Shown one piece after another: positions 18,634-27,869 of a stretch of 64,000 nucleotides of DNA; positions within the stretch are counted from its first letter, which is position 1, and each line of letters opens with the position of its first letter. The translations under genes and the position numbers were made by a program. The stretch comes from Gemmatimonadota bacterium. GTDB taxonomy: Bacteria > JAAXHH01. The DNA lies in NCBI GenBank assembly GCA_009841265.1, contig VXMB01000014.1:248001-312000 (forward strand), in the 5' to 3' direction. A model generated the notes under the pieces. The model ran no database searches, was not told the DNA's origin, and worked only from the letters and a program-made list of their open reading frames with translations.

Positions 18634-19143
18634 TCAACGCGCCGCTGCCTCCAGATCGGACACCAGTTCGCTACCGCCTTCGATCTCCAGCGTTCTCCGC
18701 GTTCCCGCACCGATTTCGATGTGGACCGTTACCGCGTCGGACGGCATGATCCCCGGGAACTTGTCTCCCCATTCGACCAGGCAGACGCACGCGTCCAGGT
18801 ATTCGTCGAAGCCGAGGTCCAGCACCGATTCCGGGTCGTCCAGGCGGTAGAGATCGAAATGTGCCACGGGGACCCGGCCAGGCTGACCAAGCTGACCGAC
18901 GTATTCGTTCACGAGGGTGAAGGTGGGACTCGTGACCGGTTCCGCGACGCCGAGGCCCGCGCAGATCCCCTGGATGAAACAGGTCTTCCCCGCGCCCAGG
19001 TTACCGGACACCCGCACCGTGTCCCCCGGCGCCAGCCACGCCGCCAGCCGTCTCCCGACCCGCGCGGTCTGCCCGGGGCCGTCCGTGTCGAAACGGCGCC
19101 GCTCGGACCGGGCCTGCGCGTCCCCATGTATCGAAACGTTCAA
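18634..19143 (-). CDS. tsaE: tRNA threonylcarbamoyladenosine biosynthesis ATPase TsaE
   Basis: A 169-residue P-loop ATPase needed with TsaB, TsaC and TsaD for t6A37 in ANN-decoding tRNAs. Walker A is GNLGAGKTCF, followed by TSPTFTLVNEY and HFDLYRL, all family-typical. A Gly-Gln-Leu-Gly-Gln-Pro insert before HFDLYRL is encoded by 9-bp repeats (18876-18893). The start is TTG at 19143, overlapping the serS stop by four bases (TTGA), since no ATG or GTG precedes the P-loop in frame. Open sequence further upstream is a shadow of serS. Confidence 0.9.
   Translation of the reverse strand: MNVSIHGDAQARSERRRFDTDGPGQTARVGRRLAAWLAPGDTVRVSGNLGAGKTCFIQGICAGLGVAEPVTSPTFTLVNEYVGQLGQPGRVPVAHFDLYRLDDPESVLDLGFDEYLDACVCLVEWGDKFPGIMPSDAVTVHIEIGAGTRRTLEIEGGSELVSDLEAAAR
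18876..18893. repeat. 9-bp repeat units inside tsaE
   Basis: GGCCAGGCT then GACCAAGCT, followed by a degenerate GACCGACGT, in frame in tsaE. Same core as the clpX and FG-GAP repeats. Confidence 0.7.
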
Positions 19144-20408
19144 CCGATTTCCTTCAATCCCCCCATGTAGGGGATCAGCACCTCCGGGATGCGGATGCTG
19201 CCGCGCCCGGTCTGGTAGTGCTCCAGCACCGCGATGAGGGTCCGCGCCATGCCCATGCCCGATCCGTTCAGGGTATGCACGAACTGGCTCTTCCCGTCCT
19301 TGTTCCGGTACCGGATTCCGCTTCTCCGCGCCTGGAAGTCCTCGAAATTGCTGCAGGAAGAGACCTCCAGCCACCGGTCTACCCCGGGCGCCCAGGCTTC
19401 CAGGTCATAGCACTTGGCCGCCGCGAAACTCAGGTCGCCCGTGCTCAGCGAAACCACGCGGTACGGGATATTCAGCAACTGCAGCACTTCCTCCGCGTCG
19501 TTCACCAGCGTCTCCAGTTCATCGTAGGAGGTCTCGGGACGGACGAATTTGACCATCTCCACCTTGTCGAACTGGTGCACCCGGATCAGGCCGCGGGTCT
19601 CCCGCCCGTAGGAACCGGCCTCGCGGCGGAAGCAGGGGCTGTAGGCCGTGTAGTAGATGGGCAGGTCGTCCTCGGAGAGGATTTCGTCGCGGTGCATGTT
19701 GGTCACCGGGACTTCCGCCGTGGGAATGAGGAACAGGTCGTCCAGGTCGGTCCGGTACATGTCCTCTTCCATCTTCGGCAGCTGGCCCGTACCGAACATG
19801 CTCTGGCGGTTTACGATGTAGGGCGGAATGACTTCCGTGTACCCATGCTTCTGGATGTGGAGGTCGAGCATGAACTGGATCAGCGCGCGCTGCAGCCGCG
19901 CGCCCTCGCCCTTGAAGAGGACGAAGTGGCTGCCCGATATCTTGCCCGCCCTTTGAAAGTCGATGATGTCGAGCGCTTCTCCGAGGTCCCAGTGGGCCTT
20001 GCGTTCGAATTCCACCTCGGGCGTGGATCCCCAACGGCGCACCTCCACATTGGCGCTTTCGTCGGCGCCGACCGGCACCGAGGGATGGGGTATGTTGGGC
20101 AGGCGCTCGAGCACGGACTGCAGGCTGTCCTGGAGTTCGGCCAGATCGGTGTCGATACCCTTGATGCGCGCGGACACCTCCCGCATCTCCTCGATCCGGG
20201 CGGATGCGTCTTCACCGCCGCGTTTCATCGAGGCGATTTCGTCGGACACGGTGTTCCGCCGCTGCTTGAGCGACTCGCTCGCCTGCAGCAGTTCCCGACG
20301 CCGGGCATCCAGGTCGAGGAACCCGTCGACGTCGACCCGCTCGTTCTTGTTCGCCGCCGCCTGTTTAACCACGTCGGGGTTATTCCTGACGAATCGCTGG
20401 TCTAACAT
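19140..20408 (-). CDS. serS: Serine--tRNA ligase
   Basis: A 422-residue class II synthetase. The N-terminal tRNA-binding coiled coil covers about residues 30-105. The catalytic domain carries motif 2 (PCFRREAGSYGRETRGLIR) and motif 3 (NGSGMGMARTLIAVLEHYQ). TAEVPVTN is also characteristic of SerRS. It charges tRNA-Ser and tRNA-Sec. GGAGG lies four bases before the ATG. tsaE overlaps its stop, so the two are likely co-translated. Confidence 0.97.
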   Translation of the reverse strand: MLDQRFVRNNPDVVKQAAANKNERVDVDGFLDLDARRRELLQASESLKQRRNTVSDEIASMKRGGEDASARIEEMREVSARIKGIDTDLAELQDSLQSVLERLPNIPHPSVPVGADESANVEVRRWGSTPEVEFERKAHWDLGEALDIIDFQRAGKISGSHFVLFKGEGARLQRALIQFMLDLHIQKHGYTEVIPPYIVNRQSMFGTGQLPKMEEDMYRTDLDDLFLIPTAEVPVTNMHRDEILSEDDLPIYYTAYSPCFRREAGSYGRETRGLIRVHQFDKVEMVKFVRPETSYDELETLVNDAEEVLQLLNIPYRVVSLSTGDLSFAAAKCYDLEAWAPGVDRWLEVSSCSNFEDFQARRSGIRYRNKDGKSQFVHTLNGSGMGMARTLIAVLEHYQTGRGSIRIPEVLIPYMGGLKEIG

Positions 20409-20425
20409 GATCCCTCCGCTACCGG

Positions 20426-20479
20426 GCGCCTGTCGGGTGGGCTGCTGCCCAAGCGCCTGTCGGGTGGGCCGCTGCCCGG
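20426..20479. repeat. 27-bp tandem duplication upstream of serS
   Basis: Two adjacent 27-bp copies (20426-20452, 20453-20479), differing at only a few bases. The unit length is three times nine. It lies in the serS leader, 18 bp upstream of its ATG. Confidence 0.9.
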
Positions 20480-20643
20480 GTATTCATTGTTGTCTTGCCG
20501 CGGTAAATCACGGTAAAATAGGAACAGGCCTCCGCGCCCGGCAAGCAGAAACGAAGCGGCGGCGCCGATTCGCTCCCGTCAGATCATCACGGTCGCGCCG
20601 CAGGACGCGCCGGACGAACCGCCGGACGCCCCGGCCGGCCCGT

Positions 20644-21453
20644 TCAGCGGTTCCTGTACTCCAGCATGCCCCAGTGGCAAAGGGCGAAGTCGTATTTTAC
20701 CGGGTCTTCCGGGTCGAACCTGCTCAACGCCCGCGTGACCTCCTCGGCCATCTTCCAGTCCGCCTGCTTCCGGGACGTAAGGCCCAGCCGCCTTGAGATC
20801 CGCGCCACGTGGGTGTCGATCGGCATCACCAGGCGGGCGGGAAGTATACGCGGCCAGAGGCCCAGGTCCGGGGCTTCCTGCCGGACCATCCACCGGACGT
20901 AGAGGTTCATCCGCTTGCAGGCGCTTCCCGAAACCGGGGAGGGCAACAGGTAGCGGAACCCCGTTTTCGTCCCGTGCCGCTCCCCGGGGCGGATCTCCCG
21001 CGCGAATCCGAGCAGCGTATCGGTGAAATGGGCAAGCGCGGGACCCGTGTGGGCATCCGACTGGCGGTGGCCCGCGGCGAAGAGCGCGCCGAGGGAGCCG
21101 TACCGCCGCAGTGCCTTCCCCATGACGGCGGCCAGCATCGACAGGTCCCGTCCCCGCGTCCAACGGTATACGAATCCGTCGAATCGTCCGCCGTCCCGCC
21201 CGAGGTCGAATCCCATGACGAAGTCCCAGGGCGCGTCTCCCATCCTCCGCAACGCCTCGCCGGCCGCGGCCGTGATCGTTTCGGCCCGGCCGTAGGCCAG
21301 CGAAGCCGCGACCAGCCCGGCGATCTCCTGGTCTTCCGGACCTTCGAAGCGTCTCACCACTTCGAGCGGATCGGGCGAGATCATGGAAGGATCGAAGGAA
21401 CGATACAGGTCATCCAGCCGGTTTCCGATCGCGGTCCAATCGATACGCGTCAT
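20644..21453 (-). CDS. TIGR02757 (DUF2400) family protein
   Basis: A 269-residue soluble protein resembling the TIGR02757/DUF2400 family of unknown function. The opening DLYRSFDPSMISPDPLEVV, the DQEIAGLVAASLAYGRAETI segment and the end PVKYDFALCHWGMLEYR are typical. The helical KRMNLYVRWMVR and LVMPIDTHVARISRRLGL regions recall helix-hairpin-helix DNA glycosylases, so a nucleic-acid role is possible but unproven. The ATG at 21453 is preferred; open sequence further upstream is repeat-rich and extends beyond the family. It is divergent from holA. Confidence 0.82.
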   Translation of the reverse strand: MTRIDWTAIGNRLDDLYRSFDPSMISPDPLEVVRRFEGPEDQEIAGLVAASLAYGRAETITAAAGEALRRMGDAPWDFVMGFDLGRDGGRFDGFVYRWTRGRDLSMLAAVMGKALRRYGSLGALFAAGHRQSDAHTGPALAHFTDTLLGFAREIRPGERHGTKTGFRYLLPSPVSGSACKRMNLYVRWMVRQEAPDLGLWPRILPARLVMPIDTHVARISRRLGLTSRKQADWKMAEEVTRALSRFDPEDPVKYDFALCHWGMLEYRNR

Positions 21454-21594
21454 GGGGAAATGTCCGTGTTGCGGGCCAGGTTTAAAAGCCAGGGTCCGGT
21501 CAGGAGATGGCGTATGCGGCTTGACTTGAACCGATTTGACTTGAATATATCCGTATGTTGCAATTCCCGTAACCCGATTCGTGCCGGTTCCGTA

Positions 21595-21627
21595 CCAGTC
21601 CTGCACTGGGCCTGCACCGGTCCTGCA
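21595..21627. repeat. 11-bp tandem repeat upstream of holA
   Basis: CCAGTCCTGCA, CTGGGCCTGCA, CCGGTCCTGCA: three adjacent 11-bp units in the TIGR02757/holA divergent region. It is related in style but not in period to the 9-bp family. Confidence 0.7.
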
Positions 21628-21661
21628 GAGGACGGCCGCGGTCCGGCGGCGAGGCGCCCCC

Positions 21662-22672
21662 ATGAACCCCGAGCAGTTGATTCAGCAAATAGACCGAGGC
21701 CGGATCGAAGCGGTATACTTCTTCTCCGGCGACGAGGCGTACCGGAAGGAAGAGGCCGTGGATACGCTGGTCGCCCGTGTCGTCGAGCCGGGGACGGAGG
21801 CGTTCTGCGTGGACGTGCTTCGCGGCGACGAAAGCGACGCAGCGGCGATATTGACCTCTGCCTCCCTCGTGCCCATGATGGCCGACCGCAGGGTGGTCGT
21901 CGTCAGGGATTTCCACAAGTTGCCGCAAAAGGACCGGGAAGCCGTGGCCGACTACGCGGAGCGACCCGCGCCGAGTACGGTCCTGGTGCTCGAGGCGCCC
22001 AGGGTGAACCTGAAGACCAGGCTGTACGAACGGCTGGCGGCGGCGGCGGTCTCGGTGGTGTTCTACCCGCTGTTTCCGGAGAGGGTCCCTGCCTGGCTTC
22101 AGCAGCAGGCGAAGCGTTACGGAAAGCGGCTGACCCCGGAGGCCGCGCACCAGATGCAGGAAATCGTGGGGACGGACCTGGGGGAACTGGCCGGAGAGGT
22201 GGAGAAACTGGCCGTGTTCGTCGGCGGCAGGGATACGATTGCGGCCGGCGACGTGGAGAGTACGCTCGGACCCGTTCGCGCGGGAACGGTATTCGACATC
22301 GCCGAGGCCGTCGGCGAGAAGGACCTCGCCCGGGCGCTGGTGGCCTACGAGCGTGCGATTGACGGCGGCGACGCGCCCCAGGCCATCGTGGCGCTCTTCG
22401 TCCGCCACCTGGTGATCCTCTGGAAGATCAGGTTCCTGAAAAGGGACCGCCGGACGGATGACGACATCAAGAAGAAGCTGCAGCTGGGATGGGGGTTCAA
22501 CCGGTTCTACAACCGCTATGCCGCGCAGTCCAGGCTGCTGGCGGGCCGGGATCTGCTCAGCGGGTTCGAGGCGCTCTACGAAGCCGATACGGCCCTGAAA
22601 TCCAGCGCGTTGCCGCCCGAACTCGTCATGCGGCGGCTGTTGTATACGTTGTGCACCGGGCACGCGGCATAG
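21662..22672 (+). CDS. holA: DNA polymerase III subunit delta
   Basis: A 336-residue HolA, the clamp-loader subunit that opens the beta ring. The start MNPEQLIQQIDRGRIEAVYF followed by FFSGDEAYRKEEAVD is typical of the N-terminal AAA+-like domain. TRLYERLAAAA, the LGELAGEVEKLAVFVGG lid region and the C-terminal collar helices (FDIAEAVGEKDLARAL onward) complete the usual layout. The ATG at 21662 is chosen over an upstream in-frame ATG at 21581, which would read through the 11-bp repeat. rsgA follows 31 bp later. Confidence 0.9.
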   Translation: MNPEQLIQQIDRGRIEAVYFFSGDEAYRKEEAVDTLVARVVEPGTEAFCVDVLRGDESDAAAILTSASLVPMMADRRVVVVRDFHKLPQKDREAVADYAERPAPSTVLVLEAPRVNLKTRLYERLAAAAVSVVFYPLFPERVPAWLQQQAKRYGKRLTPEAAHQMQEIVGTDLGELAGEVEKLAVFVGGRDTIAAGDVESTLGPVRAGTVFDIAEAVGEKDLARALVAYERAIDGGDAPQAIVALFVRHLVILWKIRFLKRDRRTDDDIKKKLQLGWGFNRFYNRYAAQSRLLAGRDLLSGFEALYEADTALKSSALPPELVMRRLLYTLCTGHAA

Positions 22673-22703
22673 CGGCAAAGACACGGAGGGCCGGCCAGGC
22701 GCC

Positions 22704-23681
22704 ATGGGCGCCGCGATTGTGAAATCGACCGAAGGCATCGTAATCAGGGAACACCGGGGCGTGTTCGACGTGGAGACCCGGCACGGGATCTTCGCCTGCG
22801 CGTTGCGCAGCAGGATGAAGAAGGCGCTGATCTATCCGGAACGGGACAACCAGCATCACTCCGTGGAGCAGGTCGGTCGTATCGACGCGGTGAATCCCGT
22901 GGCCATCGGTGATCGCGTGCGCGTCGTGGAGGACCAGGGCGAGACCGGCGCCATAGAGGAAGTGCTTCCGCGCCGTTCCAAACTCTCCCGACTCGCCCCC
23001 GGCAAGCGGCGCGTCGAACAGATCATGATCGCCAACGCCGACCATCTCGTCGCCGTCTTCTCGGTGCGGGACCCGCGTCCGAACCTGCAGCTGCTGGACC
23101 GCCTGCTCGTGGCCGCGGAAGCCGGCAACCTCGCCCCGGTCGTCTGCCTGAACAAGATCGATCTGTCGAAGGACGGGGACCCGGACATCGCGGCGATCTA
23201 CGAACGGTGCGGGTTCCGCGTCATCCCGGCCAGCGCCGTGACACGGGAAGGGGTCGACCTGCTGAAGGCCACGCTGCGGAACCGGGTATCCGCGATCGCG
23301 GGCCCGTCCGGCGCGGGGAAGACCTCCCTGCTCAACGCCATGCAACCCGGCCTCGGGCTGCGGGTCCGCGAGGTGAACCGGACGACGGGCCGCGGCCGGC
23401 ACACCACCACCTATCTCGCCGCGCACCGGCTCGATGCGGGGGGCCTGGTGATCGACTCTCCGGGTATCCGGGAATTCAGCCTGTGGGACGTCTCGCCGCG
23501 TGAGCTTCCGGAGTTGTTCCCCGACATGCGCGGCCACCTGGCGGGCTGCAGGTTTCACGACTGCACGCACGTTCACGAACCGGATTGTACCCTGCGGGCC
23601 GCCCTGTCGGCGGGCGCCGTGTCCCGGGAGCGTTACGAAAGCTACGTCGCGTTGCGTAAAGAATTGGATGGCGGGCAGTAG
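22704..23681 (+). CDS. rsgA: Ribosome small subunit-dependent GTPase A
   Basis: A 325-residue circularly permuted GTPase that matures the 30S subunit. An N-terminal OB fold is followed by G4 (LNKID), G1 (GPSGAGKTS) and G3 (DSPGI), in the permuted order that defines the family. The C-terminal zinc motif has CRFHDCTHVHEPDC. Length is typical. It is convergent with the hypothetical gene at 23785. Confidence 0.96.
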   Translation: MGAAIVKSTEGIVIREHRGVFDVETRHGIFACALRSRMKKALIYPERDNQHHSVEQVGRIDAVNPVAIGDRVRVVEDQGETGAIEEVLPRRSKLSRLAPGKRRVEQIMIANADHLVAVFSVRDPRPNLQLLDRLLVAAEAGNLAPVVCLNKIDLSKDGDPDIAAIYERCGFRVIPASAVTREGVDLLKATLRNRVSAIAGPSGAGKTSLLNAMQPGLGLRVREVNRTTGRGRHTTTYLAAHRLDAGGLVIDSPGIREFSLWDVSPRELPELFPDMRGHLAGCRFHDCTHVHEPDCTLRAALSAGAVSRERYESYVALRKELDGGQ

Positions 23682-23784
23682 GCCTGGCGGTGCAAGGCAG
23701 CCGCGGAGCAGTACCCGATCGCGCCGGGGAGTCGCGGGGCGTCGGCTCGCCCGGGGCAGGCGATCAGCCGGTCCGCTCCGACTA

Positions 23785-24255
23785 TCAGAATCCGATGCCC
23801 CGGTCCGGGTCCGCGCAAATCCCGGAGAAGGTGATCAACTCGTCCAGGGGCAGTTCCATCTCCCGGCCCGAGACGAGACGCTTCGATCGGATGACGACGT
23901 TCAGGTGGTTGGGCAGGTGCGTCTCGTCGAACCCCGTTATCGTTCCGATCTCTTCCTCATGGACGGAGACCGCGTCCCCACACAGCAGCAGCCCCGCTTC
24001 CGAAACTTCCGCGAAGCCGATGTAGGCGGCCCGGTCCACGTTCGAACCCGGTCCGGCGCCTTCTTCATCGGTGCAGATGAGTTCCAGGACATCTCCCCGC
24101 CTCACCGCCCGGGAAAGCTGGGGGATCAGGCTCAGGCCCCGGTCCTTGGCGGTCAGGTCCAGCAAGGCGAAAAGGCGCGCAGACAGTTCCGTCTTGCTCG
24201 AATAGTGCGCCCGGTTGACCTTGCCTTCCACGTGAGGATCCCTGGACTCCGCCAT
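23785..24255 (-). CDS. Conserved hypothetical protein
   Basis: A 156-residue soluble protein that I do not recognise with certainty. The central part (LSLIPQLSRAVRRGDVLELI, later IGTITGFDETHLPNHLNVV) looks like a compact beta-rich domain and, from memory only, resembles the DUF6917 family. There are no membrane segments or signal peptide. The ATG at 24255 has AAGGGA about eight bases upstream; upstream open sequence overlaps the end of dacB and is not needed. It follows dacB by 46 bp and could be the third gene of thrC-dacB-x. Confidence 0.65.
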   Translation of the reverse strand: MAESRDPHVEGKVNRAHYSSKTELSARLFALLDLTAKDRGLSLIPQLSRAVRRGDVLELICTDEEGAGPGSNVDRAAYIGFAEVSEAGLLLCGDAVSVHEEEIGTITGFDETHLPNHLNVVIRSKRLVSGREMELPLDELITFSGICADPDRGIGF

Positions 24256-24301
24256 ATCAGGTCCCTTCCCGAATAATGTCACACGCAGCGTTTCACGCAG
24301 G

Positions 24302-25845
24302 TCACTTGCGACTGAATCCCGCGAGCAGGACGCCGATCGCATCCTGCGCCCGGCGCGCCGTCGACGCCGGGCCGACGAAGTTGTTTATCATGATCGAGAA
24401 GACCAGGGGCTCGCCGTCCAGGGTATGGACGTAGCCGCTCAGGCAGCTCACGCCGGTCAGGGTGCCGGTCTTCGCCCTGAGATTGCCCATGGCCGCCGTG
24501 TCTTTCATCCGGTTTGCCAGGGTCCCGTCCTCCCCGGCGACGGGCAGCGCTTCCCGGAAGTCGGCGCCGATCAAGGGATCGTGGTACGCCGCCGTAAGCA
24601 GCGCCGCGACCTGGTCGGGCGATACGTAGTTGTACCACGAGAGTCCGGAACCGTCCGCGAACCGGTAGGTGTCGGGGTCCAGGCCGATGTAGTCCGCCAG
24701 GACCTGCCGCAGGGCGGCCAGCCCGTCGGCGGACGAGCCCGGTTCGCCCGTCGTGTGGCGTCCCATGGTCTTGATGAGCAGTTCCGCCGTCAGGTTGTGG
24801 CTGTACTTGAGCAGGCGGGCCAGGGCCCCGGTCACCGGCGGTGAACGGTAGGTCGCCACCGTCCGGGCGCGGGTCGGCGTGACGCCCCTTCGGACCGGTC
24901 CCGTCACGCGGACGCCGCGGGCCTGCAGCTTGTCCCGGAACAGTTTCCCCGCGTACAGACCGGGCGCTTCGATGGAGCGGAAGTATTCCCGCTCGTCCGC
25001 ATCCATGGCGACCCGGCCGGTTATGGTGATCCGGTTGGACCGCGACGGCCAGTCCCGCTCGATCCTGAGCGGTTCGGCGGTAGAGGTATCCCCCGCCGCC
25101 GCCGTCAGGGCCTCCACGATAAAGGTAACGGACGTCGTCGGCGGATCGACCCGGACCGTTACGGGCGCGCCGACGGCGGCCCCGGGCGAAATGCCGATCT
25201 TCACGCTGTTTCCGTTTACCGATAGCGCATTCAGGGAGGCGGAGTAACTGTACTGCACGTCGTCCCACATCCACCCTTCACCGTAGGGCACCTCGTCCAG
25301 GTAGGCGTCGTCGACGACGATGTCGCCCGCGATGACCCGCACGCCGTAGGATTCGGCGACCAGGCCGGCGAGGCTGTCCAGGTGCGCCGATTCAAGCATG
25401 GGGTCCCCGCGCCCGAGCAGGTACAGCGACGTGTGCAGCGTGTCGCTTCCGGCAAAGGCGTCCCCGTCCGAGAAGACGCTCGTCAGGTAGCGGTAGTCGG
25501 GGCCCATGGTCCGCAGGACGCCCATGGCGGTGAACAGCTTGGTATTGGACGCGGGATGGAACAGTCCATTGGAGTGCCTTGCGAAGAGTACCCGGCCCGT
25601 GACCGGCGACACGACCTTCACGCCAACGGTCATGGGCGCCAGGTCGGGGTGGTCCAGGACCCGGCTTATGTCCTCCGCCAGGCGGCGTTCCGGCCCGGAA
25701 GGCCCCCCGCGGAACTGCAGAGGGCCGCCGCAGGCGAGCACGAGCAGGGCCAGGACCGGCAGCAGGATAACGGTCGCGGGAGCGGTCAGCGCTTTCATGG
25801 CGTCCGCGGTGGGAAAGACGGCCGCGCCGAGCGTCGGTTTCGCTC

Positions 25846-25849
<4 letters not shown>
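24302..25849 (-). CDS. dacB: D-alanyl-D-alanine carboxypeptidase/endopeptidase (PBP4, S13 family)
   Basis: A 515-residue low-molecular-weight penicillin-binding protein that trims peptidoglycan peptides in the periplasm. The three serine-enzyme motifs are present: SNTK (SxxK) in [16 protein letters not shown] (SxN) in [10 protein letters not shown], and KTG in RAKTGTL. The large insert between motifs 1 and 2 is typical of family S13. The N-terminus has a hydrophobic stretch ending VLACGG, a likely lipobox, so it is probably a lipoprotein. Its ATG at 25849 overlaps the thrC stop (ATGA); the internal ATG at 25798 gives a more standard signal peptide and is an alternative. Confidence 0.92.
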
Positions 25850-27171
<1,322 letters not shown>

Positions 27172-27231
27172 GGGGGACCTGCTTTTTGTTCCCGCCATCG
27201 CCTGTTTTTTGAACAAAATGAAATAATAATG

Positions 27232-27260
27232 TTGACTATGAACGGGACCGGATATATACT
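27232..27260 (+). promoter_or_regulatory. Strong sigma-70-like promoter facing the TonB gene
   Basis: TTGACT (27232-27237), 17 bp, TATACT (27255-27260): five of six matches in each box. It lies between thrC and the receptor gene and points away from thrC. Its transcript would have a leader of about 600 bases before the receptor ATG, or be a separate small RNA. Confidence 0.65.
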
Positions 27261-27438
27261 TACTACTCGTTGCAAGCGAATAACCAAACATAGCCGAACC
27301 ATTACCAGCGCAACACCTTATGCGCGTCCGTACATAATGTCAAGAAAGATATGACGGCGGTCGCGGGGTTGCGATGAGTACGATAGCGTAATGGATTCGG
27401 GCCGTGTCGTGCAATTCGTTTCAGCCCATATCGAAGGA

Positions 27439-27452
27439 CGAAATTTATTTCG
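27439..27452. promoter_or_regulatory. Candidate enhancer-binding-protein site
   Basis: Perfect inverted repeat CGAAAT-TT-ATTTCG. It lies about 125-140 bp upstream of the sigma-54 promoter, a usual distance for an activator site. No known activator motif was matched. Confidence 0.4.
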
Positions 27453-27575
27453 TGTTACGTGTCATCCGGAACGGCCCCATACAGGTGGCAAAATACGGCC
27501 CATGGACTTGTTTCGCTTAGAGTCCCAAGGGGTTTCGGGCATGGATCTGTGCGCGCCGGCGGGCGGCCCGAAATC

Positions 27576-27592
27576 TGGCACGTTGTTTGCAT
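27576..27592 (+). promoter_or_regulatory. Sigma-54 (RpoN) promoter
   Basis: TGGCACG, four bases, TTGCAT. This matches the -24/-12 consensus, with the invariant GG (27577-27578) and GC (27589-27590) separated by exactly ten bases. Expected start near 27602, giving a leader of about 268 bases before the receptor ATG. Confidence 0.8.
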
Positions 27593-27806
27593 TTGATAGG
27601 AACTCGGATCACTGACATTCAAAATCGATGTTTCGTCGCGTGTTCATGCCCTTGCACGCGGCCGTTATGTATGTCGTTTCAGTTATTTTAAGGTATTCAG
27701 ATTACTTATTTATATACGATTGCCCCAATACCATCGCTGGAGGGAGGTGAGTGTCGAAAGAAGTACAGGTTGGAATCTGAAGTCGAGTCTGCAACATTAC
27801 GATACC

Positions 27807-27830
27807 GTCAGCAGGCCGGGGCAAGCTGAC
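27807..27830 (+). other. Leader hairpin before the receptor gene
   Basis: GTCAGC (27807-27812) pairs perfectly with GCTGAC (27825-27830) across a 12-base G-rich loop. It ends 26 bases before the SD. It could affect message stability or translation. Confidence 0.45.
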
Positions 27831-27869
27831 AATAATCAGAAGGGCTCTGTTAAACGAGGAGTGAATTAG

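Larger units (their letters stand above)
27261..27869 (+). other. Long AT-richer leader upstream of the TonB-receptor operon
   Basis: About 610 bp without a convincing gene, clearly richer in A and T than its surroundings. A 74-codon open frame at 27391-27615 has no SD and no recognisable product. What it does hold: a near-palindrome at 27439-27452, a sigma-54 promoter at 27576-27592, an AT-rich block near 27680-27720, a hairpin at 27807-27830, and GAGGAG before the ATG at 27870. No known riboswitch was recognised. Confidence 0.7.

Noticed and set aside
27391..27615. 74-codon open frame in the receptor leader
   Set aside because: No SD, no recognisable product, and the sigma-54 promoter lies within its last codons.
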